64,000 nt of DNA from Burkholderiales bacterium. GTDB lineage: Bacteria > Pseudomonadota > Gammaproteobacteria > Burkholderiales > SG8-39. The stretch spans positions 106,662 through 170,661 of the forward strand of contig JACZJT010000012.1 in NCBI GenBank assembly GCA_014860445.1. The letters are read 5' to 3'. This document shows positions 50,329-59,184 of this stretch, piece by piece. Position numbers and translations under genes: made by a program. Each line of letters opens with the position of its first letter. The stretch's first letter is position 1. The notes beneath the pieces were generated by a model. It was not told the DNA's origin. It saw nothing but the letters and a program-made list of their open reading frames with translations, and did not search any database.

Positions 50329-52797
50329 ATGACCGGTTTTCTGCTTACCCTGCTCTTCCTGTTTCTCGTTCTCGCCTACCTGCGCGCGCCGGCATGGCTG
50401 TGGAGTGTAGGAGCGTTCCTGGTCTGGTTTGCCGGCCTGGCCGGCGGCTTTCCCCGCAGCGCCGATATCGCTCTGGCGGTGGTGTTCATCGCCCTGGCCC
50501 TCGTTCTCAATCCAGGCGCTCTGCGCCGGCGCCTGATCGGCGATCCGATGCTGGCTTTGTTCAAGCGCATTCTGCCGGCCATGTCGCAGACCGAGCGCGA
50601 GGCGATCGACGCCGGTACGGTGTGGTGGGATGCGGACCTTTTTTCCGGCACGCCGGACTGGAAACGCCTGCTCGCATTTCCCAAACCGACGCTCACGCCG
50701 GAGGAACAGTCGTTTCTCGATAACGAAACCGAGCGCTTGTGCGCGCTGGCAAACGATTGGGAAAGTACCCAGGTGCATCAGGACCTGTCGCCCGAGGCCT
50801 GGCAGTTCGTCAAGGACCATGGCTTTCTGGGCATGATCATCCCGAAGCAATACGGCGGCAAGGGCTTCTCGGCGAGCCTGCACTCGCAGGTGATCCAGAA
50901 ACTGTCCACGCGCTCCAGCGCCGCCGCAGTGTCCGTGATGGTGCCCAATTCGCTGGGCCCGGCGGAACTCCTGATGCATTACGGCACCGACGAACAGAAG
51001 AATCACTACCTGCCGCGACTGGCGAAGGGCCTGGACATCCCCGCGTTTGCACTCACCAATCCGCATGCGGGCTCGGATGCAGCCTCCATTCCCGATGTCG
51101 GCATCGTCTGCAAAGGCCAGTGGCAGGGCAAGGAAGTGCTGGGCATGCGGCTCACCTGGGACAAGCGCTACATCACCCTCGGCCCGATCTGCACCGTGCT
51201 GGGTCTCGCCTTCCGCCTGCGCGATCCCGAGCACCTGCTGGGCGAAGAAGAGGACCTGGGCATCACCTGCGCGCTGGTGCCCGCGGACACCCCCGGGGTC
51301 AACATCGGCCGGCGCCATTTCCCGCTCAATGCCGTGTTCCAGAACGGCCCGAATTCCGGCAAGGACGTGTTCATGCCGATCGACTGGATCATCGGCGGGC
51401 CGGGCATGGCCGGCCAGGGCTGGCGCATGCTCATGGAGTGTCTTGCTGCAGGCCGCTCGATCTCGCTGCCTTCGTCGAACGTCGGCATGGCCAAGGTCGC
51501 AGCGCGCGCCACCGGCGCCTATGCGCGCGTGCGCAACCAGTTCAAGACCGCGATCGGCAAGTTCGAAGGCATCGAAGAGCCGCTGGCGCGCATCGGCGGC
51601 AATCTGTACATGATGGATGCCGCGCGCATGATGACCGCCGGCGCCGTCGACCTCGGCGAGAAACCCTCGGTGCCCTCGGCCATCGTCAAGTACCACGTCA
51701 CCGAACGCGCGCGTATTGCAGTGAACGACGCCATGGACATACTCGGCGGCAAGGGCATCTGCCTGGGCCCGAACAATTTCATGGGCCGCGCCTACCAGCA
51801 GATTCCGGTGGCGATCACCGTCGAAGGCGCCAATATCCTCACGCGCAGCCTGATCATCTTCGGCCAGGGCGCAATCCGCTGCCACCCCTACGTGCTCAAG
51901 GAAATGGCGGCCACGCGCGAGCCGGATGCGAACAAGGCCTCGCGCGATTTCGACGCGGCGCTGTTCGGCCATATCGGCTTCACCCTGTCGATGGCGGTGC
52001 GCGCCCTCGTGCTGGGCTTGAGCGGCGCGCGTTTCGTGCGCGTGCCGGCCGGGGCCGAGACACGACGCCATTATCAGAAGCTCACGCGGCTCGCTACCGA
52101 CTTCGCCATGCTCGCGGACTTCTGCATGCTGTTCCTGGGCGGCGAACTCAAGCGCAAGGAAAAAATCTCGGCGCGCCTGGGCGATATCCTGTCGCTGCTG
52201 TACCTGTCCTCCTGCGCGCTCAAGCGCTTTGAAGACGAAGGCCGGCCAGCCGAGGATGCGCCCCTGTTGCACTGGTCGGTGCAGGATGCGCTCTACCGCG
52301 CGCGCCTGGCCATGGACGGATTGATCGCCAACTTCCCCAACAAGCTGATCGCCACGGTGTTGTGGCGGCTGGTCTATCCGATCGGCCGACCGTTCCAGCA
52401 CCCTTCGGACAAGCTCGGGCACAAGGTCGCGCGTCTGCTGATCGAACCGAGCGCCACGCGCGACCGGCTCACCGCCGGCATGTATCTGCCGCAATCCGAA
52501 GACGACCCGATCGGCTGTCTGGAAGCGGCAATGAACGCGACCATGGCGGCCGAGCCCATGGACGCAAAAATACGCAGCGCGCAAAAGAGCGGCGCCATTG
52601 CCGGCGACACCCAGGATGAACTGGAACGCGCGGCACTGGCGGCGGGCATCATCACGTCCGAAGAGCACGCGCATTTGCAACGTACCACCAGGCTGCGCGA
52701 CGAAGTAATCCGCGTCGACGATTTCCCGCAGGATTTCGGCCGGGCGGAACTCGAACAAGCGGCCGCACAGGAGACAGCGCACAAGGCCGCCGCCTGA
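50329..52797 (+). CDS. fadE: Acyl-CoA dehydrogenase, FadE type
   Basis: 822 residues: an N-terminal hydrophobic region with two to three segments (MTGFLLTLLFLFLVLAYLRA and SADIALAVVFIALALVLNPG), then acyl-CoA dehydrogenase domains. Recognisable are FALTNPHAGSDAAS, the flavin-binding TWDKRYITLGPICTVLGLAF (in parts) and the catalytic-Glu region VAITVEGANILTRSLIIFGQG, followed by the FadE-specific C-terminal domain (DUF1974). It catalyses the first step of beta-oxidation at the inner membrane. First of three beta-oxidation genes. Confidence 0.95.
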   Translation: MTGFLLTLLFLFLVLAYLRAPAWLWSVGAFLVWFAGLAGGFPRSADIALAVVFIALALVLNPGALRRRLIGDPMLALFKRILPAMSQTEREAIDAGTVWWDADLFSGTPDWKRLLAFPKPTLTPEEQSFLDNETERLCALANDWESTQVHQDLSPEAWQFVKDHGFLGMIIPKQYGGKGFSASLHSQVIQKLSTRSSAAAVSVMVPNSLGPAELLMHYGTDEQKNHYLPRLAKGLDIPAFALTNPHAGSDAASIPDVGIVCKGQWQGKEVLGMRLTWDKRYITLGPICTVLGLAFRLRDPEHLLGEEEDLGITCALVPADTPGVNIGRRHFPLNAVFQNGPNSGKDVFMPIDWIIGGPGMAGQGWRMLMECLAAGRSISLPSSNVGMAKVAARATGAYARVRNQFKTAIGKFEGIEEPLARIGGNLYMMDAARMMTAGAVDLGEKPSVPSAIVKYHVTERARIAVNDAMDILGGKGICLGPNNFMGRAYQQIPVAITVEGANILTRSLIIFGQGAIRCHPYVLKEMAATREPDANKASRDFDAALFGHIGFTLSMAVRALVLGLSGARFVRVPAGAETRRHYQKLTRLATDFAMLADFCMLFLGGELKRKEKISARLGDILSLLYLSSCALKRFEDEGRPAEDAPLLHWSVQDALYRARLAMDGLIANFPNKLIATVLWRLVYPIGRPFQHPSDKLGHKVARLLIEPSATRDRLTAGMYLPQSEDDPIGCLEAAMNATMAAEPMDAKIRSAQKSGAIAGDTQDELERAALAAGIITSEEHAHLQRTTRLRDEVIRVDDFPQDFGRAELEQAAAQETAHKAAA

Positions 52798-52869
52798 GCA
52801 TGCGGTGCGCGGCATATTTTTGGAGCCGCCATGGTTAAGGGTACATTAGAGAATCACCATGCCAATATT

Positions 52870-52947
52870 GTCATTCCGAGCGCAGCGAGGAATCTGCTTC
52901 TAAATCGAACAAAAAGCAGATTCCTCGGCCCTCGGCCTCGGAATGAC
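52870..52947. repeat. Dispersed palindromic element, copy 1 (in the fadE-thiolase gap)
   Basis: Inverted arms GTCATTCCG...CGGAATGAC with inner arms GAGGAATCTGCTT / AAGCAGATTCCTC. It shares the core with copies at 57605-57682 and 59784-59862. Lacks the outer TATTTCA flanks seen in the other two. The right edge (TGACAGGGAG) supplies the ribosome binding site of the thiolase. Confidence 0.92.
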
Positions 52948-52960
52948 AGGGAGTTCTGAT

Positions 52961-54259
52961 ATGGCCTCTAAGACGGTCTACATCATCGACGGCGCGCGCA
53001 CGCCGTTTCTGAAAGCGCGCAACAAGCCGGGGCCTTTTTCTGCGGGCGACCTGGCGGTGGCCGCGGGCAAGACCCTGCTGGCACGGCAGGCGTTCGCGCC
53101 CGATGAGCTCGACGAAGTCATCCTCGGCTGCGCCTCGCCCAGCCCGGACGAAGTCAACGTCGGGCGCGTGGTGGCGCTGCGCCTGGGCTGCGGCGACAAA
53201 GTGCCGGGATGGACGGTGATGCGCAATTGCGCCTCCGGCATGCAGGCGCTGGATTCCGCCATGGTCAACATTCAGGCCGGACGCGCGAACCTGGTGCTCG
53301 CCGGTGGCGTCGACGCGCTGTCGCGCGCGCCGCTGCTCCTGTCCGACGCCATGGTGTTGTGGCTGTCGGGTTTCTATGCCGCCAGAAGCCTGGGTCAGAA
53401 AGCGGCGCTGCTCACCAAGCTGAAGCTCAGTTATTTCGCACCGGTGATCGCCATCATGAAAGGCCTGACCGACCCCTATGTCGGTTTGCTCATGGGCCAG
53501 ACCGCCGAGAACCTCGCCCAGCGCTTCGGCATCAGTCGCGCCGAAATGGACGCGTTTTCGGTGCGCAGCCACCAGCGCGTCGTGCGCGCGCAAGACCAAG
53601 GCGGACTCGAGGAGGTGGTGCCGGTTTACGACGCGGAAGGCAGGCTCTACGCGCAGGATGACGGCGTGCGCCGCGACTCCAGCATGGAAAACCTGGCCAA
53701 GCTGAAACCTTTTTTCGACCGCAAGTACGGCAACATCACGCCGGGCAATTCCTCGCAGATCACCGACGGCGCAGCCTGGCTGATCCTCGCCTCCGAGGAA
53801 GCCGTCGCGCAGCATGGTCTCACTCCCCTAGGGCGCATCGTCGATTCCGAATGGGCAGGGCTCGATCCGGCGCAGATGGGTCTGGGCCCGGTGCATGCCG
53901 CCACGCCGATACTTCAGCGCCACGGCCTCGGCCTGAACGATCTCGACGCCTGGGAAATCAACGAAGCCTTCGCTGCGCAGGTCCTGGGCTGCATCGCGGC
54001 ATGGAAAGATGCCGCCTACTGCAAAGCGCAACTCGGGTTGGATGCGCCGCTGGGCGCGCTCGATGAGGACAAACTCAACGTCGATGGCGGCGCGATTGCG
54101 CTGGGTCATCCCGTGGGTTCTTCCGGCGCGCGCATCGTGCTGCATTTGCTGCAGGTATTGCGCCGCGACACCCTCGCCGGATCGCAAGCGCGGCGAGGCA
54201 TCGCCGCGATCTGCATAGGCGGCGGCCAGGGCGGCGCGATGCTGGTGGAAACCGTATGA
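52961..54259 (+). CDS. fadI: Acetyl-CoA C-acyltransferase (thiolase, FadI type)
   Basis: 432 residues. Active site Cys in MRNCASGMQALDSAMVN, EINEAFAAQVLG, GGAIALGHPVGSSGARI and the second Cys in ICIGGGQGGAMLVE. The long central insert (TKLKLSYFAPVIAIMKGLTDP) is typical of FadI. It carries out the thiolytic step of beta-oxidation. ATG 52961 is chosen over 52943, which lies in the palindromic repeat. Its stop overlaps the next start (ATGA). Confidence 0.94.
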   Translation: MASKTVYIIDGARTPFLKARNKPGPFSAGDLAVAAGKTLLARQAFAPDELDEVILGCASPSPDEVNVGRVVALRLGCGDKVPGWTVMRNCASGMQALDSAMVNIQAGRANLVLAGGVDALSRAPLLLSDAMVLWLSGFYAARSLGQKAALLTKLKLSYFAPVIAIMKGLTDPYVGLLMGQTAENLAQRFGISRAEMDAFSVRSHQRVVRAQDQGGLEEVVPVYDAEGRLYAQDDGVRRDSSMENLAKLKPFFDRKYGNITPGNSSQITDGAAWLILASEEAVAQHGLTPLGRIVDSEWAGLDPAQMGLGPVHAATPILQRHGLGLNDLDAWEINEAFAAQVLGCIAAWKDAAYCKAQLGLDAPLGALDEDKLNVDGGAIALGHPVGSSGARIVLHLLQVLRRDTLAGSQARRGIAAICIGGGQGGAMLVETV

Positions 54260-56208
54260 GCGCAAACTACAAGCATTGGCGCTACGCGAGCGACAAGGAC
54301 CATCTCGTCTGGCTGACCTTCGACAAGGCCGGCGAATCCACCAACACCTTCTCCGCCGACGCGGTCGCCGAACTGGTCGCGATCCTGCAGGAGATTACAG
54401 CGGCGAAGCCGCGCGGCCTGATTTTCTGCTCGGGAAAAAAGTCGGGCTACATCGCCGGCGCCGACATCAAGGACTTCGCCGCGGCGCAAAGCGTGGAGGA
54501 CGGCATGGCCATCATTCGCCGCGGCTGGGACATGTTTCACACGGTCGCCGCACTGCCCTTCCCCACGGTGGCCATGGTGAACGGCTTTTGCATGGGCGGC
54601 GGCGTGGAGCTCGCGCTCGCCTGCCGTTACCGCGTGGCGCTGGACGATCCGAAAACGCGCTTCGCCCTGCCCGAGGTGATGCTGGGGATCCTGCCCGCCT
54701 GGGGCGGCATCAAATACCTGCCCAAGCTCGTCGGCCCGACTGCGGCGCTGGACATGCTGCTCAGCGGCAGGAGCGTGGATGCGCGCAAGGCGAAACGCAT
54801 CGGTCTGGTCGACGCCTGCGTGCCGCTGCGCGTGCTGGAAAACGCCGCGCGCATGACCGCGCTCGAAGCGCGGCCGCCGCACCGACCGCCGCTCGCACAG
54901 CGCCTGATGAACAGCGCGCCGCTGAAGTCCATCGTCGCGTCGATGGCGAAAAAGCAAGTGGCCAGGCGCGCCGCGCGCGCGCACTACCCGGCCCCCTATG
55001 TGATTCTCGATCTGTGGGCGCGCTACGACGGCGATCCGTTCGCGCCGCCGTTGGACGATCCGGCCTCGCCGGCCGCGCTGATGCAGGGCGAGACGGTAAG
55101 AAACCTGATACGGATTTACTTCCTGCAGGAAAGAATGAAGGCGCTGGGCAAGACGAGTGATTTCACGGCGAAGCAGGTGCACGTGATCGGCGCCGGCGTG
55201 ATGGGCGGCGATATCGCCGCACTGTGTGCGCTGCGCGGCATGCGCGTCACGCTGCAGGACCAGAATGCGGAGCGCCTCGCGCCTGCGATGCAGCGCGCGG
55301 CGAAACTGTTCAAGCGGCGGCTGCGCGACAAGGCGCGCATCCGCGATGCCATGGACCGGCTGGTGCCCGATACTGCGGGAGACGGCGTAAGAAAAGCGGA
55401 CTTGATCATCGAGGCGATATTCGAGAACCTGGAAGCCAAGCGCGAACTGTTCGCGGCACTGGAAAAGAATGCCCGACCCGACGCGATCCTCGCCAGCAAC
55501 ACGTCCAGCCTCAGGCTCGCCGACATCGGCACGGTGCTCGCGCGACCCGGCCGGCTGGTCGGCATCCATTTCTTCAACCCCGTGGCGCAGATGATGCTGG
55601 TCGAAGTTGTCGCCGGCGCGAACACCGATCCGACAATTGCAAGTCAGGCGGCGGCGTTCGCCAGGCAAATCGATAAACTGCCGCTGCCGGTCGGGGACTC
55701 ACCCGGCTTCCTGGTCAATCGCGTGCTCGGCTCCTATCTCAATCAGGCCTTCACCATGGTGGACGAAGGCTTGAGCGCAGAAACCGTGGATGCCGCCGCC
55801 ACCCGCTTCGGCATGCCCATGGGTCCGATCGAACTCGCCGACACCGTGGGACTGGACATTTGCATTGCCGCGGGAAAAAGCCTCGCTGCGGCGGGCGCAG
55901 CGGCCGGCCGCGCGGTGACAGTACCGAAGAAGCTGGAGCAACTGGTGGCAGCCGGGAACCTGGGCAAGAAAAGCGGTCGCGGTTACTACGAGTGGCGCGC
56001 GGGCAAAGCGGTGAAGGGCGCGCCCGGCGAAGTGTCCGAAGCGCTGATTGAACGCCTGATCGCACCGTATCTCGAGGAAGCGCAGGCGGCAGTGGCCGAA
56101 GGCATCGTCGCCGATGCCGATCTCGCCGATGCCGGCCTGATATTCGGCACCGGCTTCGCGCCGTTTCGCGGCGGGCCGCTCAATTACCTAAAGAACCAAG
56201 CTGCCTGA
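54256..56208 (+). CDS. fadJ: Multifunctional enoyl-CoA hydratase / 3-hydroxyacyl-CoA dehydrogenase (FadJ type)
   Basis: 650 residues. N-terminal crotonase domain (GADIKDFAAAQS oxyanion region, GGGVELALACRYRVA and the catalytic Glu in LPEVMLGILPAWGG), linker, then a Rossmann domain VIGAGVMGGDIAALCALRG with the dehydrogenase signature GIHFFNPVAQMMLVEVV and a C-terminal 3HCDH domain. It is somewhat shorter than E. coli FadJ (about 714). Forms the trifunctional complex with the upstream thiolase. Confidence 0.93.
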   Translation: MSANYKHWRYASDKDHLVWLTFDKAGESTNTFSADAVAELVAILQEITAAKPRGLIFCSGKKSGYIAGADIKDFAAAQSVEDGMAIIRRGWDMFHTVAALPFPTVAMVNGFCMGGGVELALACRYRVALDDPKTRFALPEVMLGILPAWGGIKYLPKLVGPTAALDMLLSGRSVDARKAKRIGLVDACVPLRVLENAARMTALEARPPHRPPLAQRLMNSAPLKSIVASMAKKQVARRAARAHYPAPYVILDLWARYDGDPFAPPLDDPASPAALMQGETVRNLIRIYFLQERMKALGKTSDFTAKQVHVIGAGVMGGDIAALCALRGMRVTLQDQNAERLAPAMQRAAKLFKRRLRDKARIRDAMDRLVPDTAGDGVRKADLIIEAIFENLEAKRELFAALEKNARPDAILASNTSSLRLADIGTVLARPGRLVGIHFFNPVAQMMLVEVVAGANTDPTIASQAAAFARQIDKLPLPVGDSPGFLVNRVLGSYLNQAFTMVDEGLSAETVDAAATRFGMPMGPIELADTVGLDICIAAGKSLAAAGAAAGRAVTVPKKLEQLVAAGNLGKKSGRGYYEWRAGKAVKGAPGEVSEALIERLIAPYLEEAQAAVAEGIVADADLADAGLIFGTGFAPFRGGPLNYLKNQAA

Positions 56209-56286
56209 GTCGGCAATGACGCCGCCGTCGCGGGCGCTACGCGGCAGTGCAGGCGCAAACATCACCTGCATAGCCCCGCGGTTCGT

Positions 56287-56436
56287 TCAAATCGGCTTGC
56301 GCCCGCTGATAACCCGGAGCAGGATGACCACGATGGCGATGACCAGGAGCACATGGACGAATCCGCCCATGGTGGTGGAGGTGACCAGTCCCAGCAGCCA
56401 CAGGATGATCAGCACGACTGCGATGGTATAGAGCAT
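56287..56436 (-). CDS. lmo0937-family small membrane protein
   Basis: 49 residues: MLYTIAVVLIILWLLGLVTS, a short TTMGG turn, a second hydrophobic helix (FVHVLLVIAIVVILLRV) and the basic end ISGRKPI. Two membrane helices; function unknown, often induced by stress in relatives (family knowledge). The ribosome binding site GAGGGA lies six bases upstream. A promoter with the shared 20-mer motif lies 117-161 bp upstream. Confidence 0.88.
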   Translation of the reverse strand: MLYTIAVVLIILWLLGLVTSTTMGGFVHVLLVIAIVVILLRVISGRKPI

Positions 56437-56552
56437 TTTGGGATTCCCTCAGTGATTTGGTTTCAGATTTCACAGTCCGGGGAAATGCCCGGTCTGCTGT
56501 GCCATCCTGCGTCCACGACAGAGAAACGTTCTCCTCTACGCGCATGGTCGCC

Positions 56553-56622
56553 ATTTTGGCCTTCGAGACTGCCAGCCTCTGTACGCCGGCGTACATACAT
56601 CGCGGTTTTTTTGCCGTAGTCT
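56553..56622. promoter_or_regulatory. Divergent promoter with Crp/Fnr-type palindrome (lmo0937-family gene and crp-like regulator)
   Basis: The 20-mer 56578-56597 contains the perfect palindrome GTACGCCGGCGTAC. Exactly 19 nt to the right lies TAGTCT (56617-56622, toward the regulator). Exactly 19 nt to the left on the minus strand lies CAAAAT (56553-56558, toward the small membrane protein). Both place the motif centre at about -41.5. Confidence 0.7.
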
Positions 56623-56707
56623 TGCCAATATCAGGTCTTTGCGCCGTATCGCGCCGCCGTTGATCTTTGCTCAGCGTTGTACGCAGTCCGGCAATGCGAG
56701 GCATTTG

Positions 56708-57514
56708 ATGACGATATTCGACATCGGATTTGGATCTCTGCACCTCCGTGTTCCGCCCGTGGCGCGTTCCGATACGGATGCCCACTGCTATGCGACCAAT
56801 CTGGGGGCAGCTGTGCCTGAAGCAAAACCGATTCCCGCGGCAAACCGGCTCCTCGCCACCCTGCCGCGCAAAGAGCGCCAAGACTTTATCGATCAGATGC
56901 AGCGGGTCGAATTGGTCTACGGTGAAGTGTTGTATGAGCCCGGCGAGAAGATAGCTTACGTCTACTTTCCGAATGACTCGGTCGTGTCCCTGCTGACCCT
57001 GGTCGACAGGCATCACGCCCTAGAGGTCGGCCTGGTCGGGCGCGAAGGCATGGTCGGCGTTCCGCTGGCGCTGGAAATCAGCCTGTCGCCGGTGCGCGCA
57101 CTGGTGCAGGGTAGCGGCACGGCCATGCGCATGAAAGCGGCACCATTTCTCCGGGCGTTCCGCGAAAGCCACGCGCTGCAACGCCAGTTGCACCACTACA
57201 CCTATGCTCTGATGGCGCAGATTACCCAAACGGCGGCCTGCAACCGCTTTCACGTAGTGGAAGCGCGCCTGGCCCGCTGGCTGTTGATGACCCACGATCG
57301 CATGCTGACCAATCCTTTCCAGCTCACCCAGGAATTTCTGTCGCAAATGCTGGGTGTACGCCGCGTCGGCGTCACCAAGGCGGCGCGCGCGCTGCAGAAA
57401 AACGCACTGATAAGCTACAGCCGCGGCAACATCACGATTCTCGACCGAACAGGCCTGGAGGCCGCCTGTTGTTCGTGCTACGAAATTGTCAAGGATATAC
57501 ACGGGGCCGCGTAA
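56708..57514 (+). CDS. Crp/Fnr family transcriptional regulator
   Basis: 268 residues. A cyclic-nucleotide-binding-like beta roll (LVYGEVLYEPGEKIAYVYFP, ALEVGLVGREGMVGVPLAL) and a C-terminal winged helix (LTQEFLSQMLGVRRVGVTKAAR, LQKNALISYSRGNITILDRTGL). The end CCSCYEIVKD is typical of this subfamily. No [4Fe-4S] Cys cluster as in Fnr is seen. ATG 56708 follows GAGG at good distance; the longer frame from 56639 is not needed. It probably acts on its own promoter and its neighbours through the shared 20-mer; this is inference. Confidence 0.9.
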   Translation: MTIFDIGFGSLHLRVPPVARSDTDAHCYATNLGAAVPEAKPIPAANRLLATLPRKERQDFIDQMQRVELVYGEVLYEPGEKIAYVYFPNDSVVSLLTLVDRHHALEVGLVGREGMVGVPLALEISLSPVRALVQGSGTAMRMKAAPFLRAFRESHALQRQLHHYTYALMAQITQTAACNRFHVVEARLARWLLMTHDRMLTNPFQLTQEFLSQMLGVRRVGVTKAARALQKNALISYSRGNITILDRTGLEAACCSCYEIVKDIHGAA

Positions 57515-57533
57515 TCCGCTGCATGAAAACAGA

Positions 57534-57560
57534 GGCCGTTGCGGCGATGCTGCAACGGCC
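57534..57560 (+). terminator. Hairpin after the Crp/Fnr-type gene
   Basis: A perfect 9-bp stem GGCCGTTGC / GCAACGGCC with a 9-nt loop, 20 bp after the stop. No U-tract follows, so termination may be weak or factor-assisted. Confidence 0.55.
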
Positions 57561-57577
57561 CCCTGCTACTTACAGCG

Positions 57578-57699
57578 TATTTAAGAATTGAAAACTCGAA
57601 AATTGTCATTCCGAGCGCAGCGAGGAATCTGCTTTTGAATCAGACGAAAAGCAGATTCCTCAGCCTGTGGCTTCGGAATGACAAGCTATTTTGAAATGA
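57578..57699. repeat. Dispersed palindromic element, copy 2
   Basis: Core 57605-57682 (GTCATTCCG...CGGAATGAC, inner arms GAGGAATCTGCTTTT / AAAAGCAGATTCCTC), with outer flanks TATTTAAGAATTG and TATTTTGAAATGA that are themselves inverted. It ends five bases before the stop codon of the BON-domain gene, so it forms that gene's 3' end. Confidence 0.9.
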
Positions 57700-57703
57700 G
57701 CTC

Positions 57704-58348
57704 TTACTTCTTGATGCTCATTTCGTTCGTGATGAACTGAACGCCCTCGACGCCCCGCGCCACGTCAATTGCGCGATTGATCTGCGCTTGATTGTCGACA
57801 AATCCGCTGAGTTGTACGTCGCCCTTGCGCGTTACGATGGCGATATCGAAACTCTTGACATCGGCATCCGCAAGCAATGCGGACTTGACCTTGGCGGTAA
57901 CGATGCCATCATCGACGGCGTTGCCCACGGTCGAATTGCCGACTTTCAGGCTCATCGCGTTTTCGACGTCCGTTACGCCCTCCACTTTGCTCGTGAGTGC
58001 GACCGCATTGTCGATGCGCGCCTGCGTATCGACGTAGCCGCTGAGCTGTACCTGGCCCTTGCGCGTTTCCACCTTGATCTCGAAACCCTTGGAGTCGCCG
58101 TCGGCGAGCAACGCCGCCTTCACTCTCGCGGTTATCACGCTGTCGTCGATCTCCGTACCGACCGTCGTCCCGGTCGGCGGCATCGCAGTGCTGGCGGTCG
58201 GAGCCATCGTATCGGCGACAGGCGCAGCCGCCGTTTCGGCGACAGGCGCAGCCGCCACTTCCTCGCGATTGCCACAGCCGCCAATCAAAATCGAAACGGC
58301 GCCCGCAAGCGCCAAACCCCGAACCATTGTCATCGAGCGAACTTTCAT
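57704..58348 (-). CDS. BON-domain lipoprotein (OsmY-like, two BON domains)
   Basis: 214 residues: lipoprotein signal (LAGAVSILIGGC), an Ala/Pro/Thr linker, then two BON domains of about 70 residues that start DDSVITARVKAALLAD and DDGIVTAKVKSALLAD. They share VETRKGQVQLSGYV / IVTRKGDVQLSGFV. Periplasmic, membrane-anchored; the family is linked to osmotic and envelope stress. The ribosome binding site GGAGG is well placed. The promoter has the shared motif. Confidence 0.9.
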   Translation of the reverse strand: MKVRSMTMVRGLALAGAVSILIGGCGNREEVAAAPVAETAAAPVADTMAPTASTAMPPTGTTVGTEIDDSVITARVKAALLADGDSKGFEIKVETRKGQVQLSGYVDTQARIDNAVALTSKVEGVTDVENAMSLKVGNSTVGNAVDDGIVTAKVKSALLADADVKSFDIAIVTRKGDVQLSGFVDNQAQINRAIDVARGVEGVQFITNEMSIKK

Positions 58349-58477
58349 GCGTACCTCCGTAGAAATTGAACAGAATCGAAGCGCGCCGCCCTGTTCATCC
58401 ATCCGTCTCCCGCGCCCTGCGACGCAGCGAGCGGGATTGCATGTGACGCACATTGCCGGCCTTCGACCGATGGCACG

Positions 58478-58547
58478 ACTATCCGCTCTTTTTTTTGCGT
58501 GCTCTGTACGCTGGCGCACCGATAAAGCATGCATTAGGGGCCAGCAT
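58478..58547. promoter_or_regulatory. Divergent promoter with Crp/Fnr-type palindrome (BON gene and YXWGXW gene)
   Basis: The 20-mer 58503-58522 contains GTACGCTGGCGCAC. GATAGT (58478-58483, minus strand) and CAGCAT (58542-58547, plus strand) each lie exactly 19 nt from it. The plus-strand -10 is weak. Confidence 0.65.
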
Positions 58548-58579
58548 GCATACGGTACCAATAGACAAAGGATCAAACC

Positions 58580-58990
58580 ATGAAACGCAGCCACACCATA
58601 CGCAATCTACTGCTGTCCGCTTCACTGGCCGGCGCCATCTTTGCCGCGCCGGCATACGCGCAGATCAGCTTCAACATCAGCGTCGCACCGCCCGCGCCGC
58701 AGTACGAAGTGGTGCCGACCGTCGCGCCGGGATATGTCTGGGCACCCGGCTACTGGGGCTGGAGCGGCGATCGCCACGTGTGGGTACGCGGACGCACCAT
58801 CATGCACCGCGAGGGCTATCGCTGGGAGCCGGACCGCTGGGATCAGCGCAGCAACGGCTACTACCGCACCGTGGGCCACTGGGAACACGACAAGAGCTAC
58901 AAGGCCTACAAAGTGAAAAAGGAAAAGAAACATAAAGGCTGGAAACACGACAACGGCAAGCGCGGCAAGGGCAAGAAACACGGCAATTAA
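58580..58990 (+). CDS. YXWGXW repeat-containing secreted protein
   Basis: 136 residues: signal peptide ending AAPAYAQ, then the repeat motifs PGYVWAPGYWGWSGDRHVWV and GYRWEPDRWDQRSNGYY, and a strongly basic tail (KKEKKHKGWKHDNGKRGKGK). Probably exported and surface- or periplasm-located; function unknown. Divergent from the BON gene and followed by a terminator. Confidence 0.88.
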   Translation: MKRSHTIRNLLLSASLAGAIFAAPAYAQISFNISVAPPAPQYEVVPTVAPGYVWAPGYWGWSGDRHVWVRGRTIMHREGYRWEPDRWDQRSNGYYRTVGHWEHDKSYKAYKVKKEKKHKGWKHDNGKRGKGKKHGN

Positions 58991-59012
58991 AAATTCGCGG
59001 CTTCGCCTAGCC

Positions 59013-59046
59013 ATGCCCGTTCGAGATTCGGACGGGCATTTTCTTG
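59013..59046 (+). terminator. Intrinsic terminator after the YXWGXW gene
   Basis: Stem ATGCCCGT / ACGGGCAT (59013-59020, 59032-59039) followed by TTTTCTT. It lies 22 bp after the stop. Confidence 0.8.
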
Positions 59047-59184
59047 GGTGGCGCCATGGACGCGGGCGCGGTATTGCCTGGTCTGCGTCAACCGATCGGC
59101 GACCACAGCGTTAATTGCAGCAGAGACTGTCAAAGTCTCAATGCGTAAGCCTTAGTACTTCCCTCCCTTTTAGAAAGAAACCCC

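Noticed and set aside
50062..52815. 917-codon open frame antisense to fadE
   Set aside because: His/Arg/Asp-rich composition typical of GC-rich antisense frames; the plus strand has unmistakable FadE motifs.
56237..57016. 259-codon minus frame over the lmo0937-type gene and the Crp-like gene
   Set aside because: No domain; the shorter frame 56287-56436 has a good ribosome binding site and two clean membrane helices.
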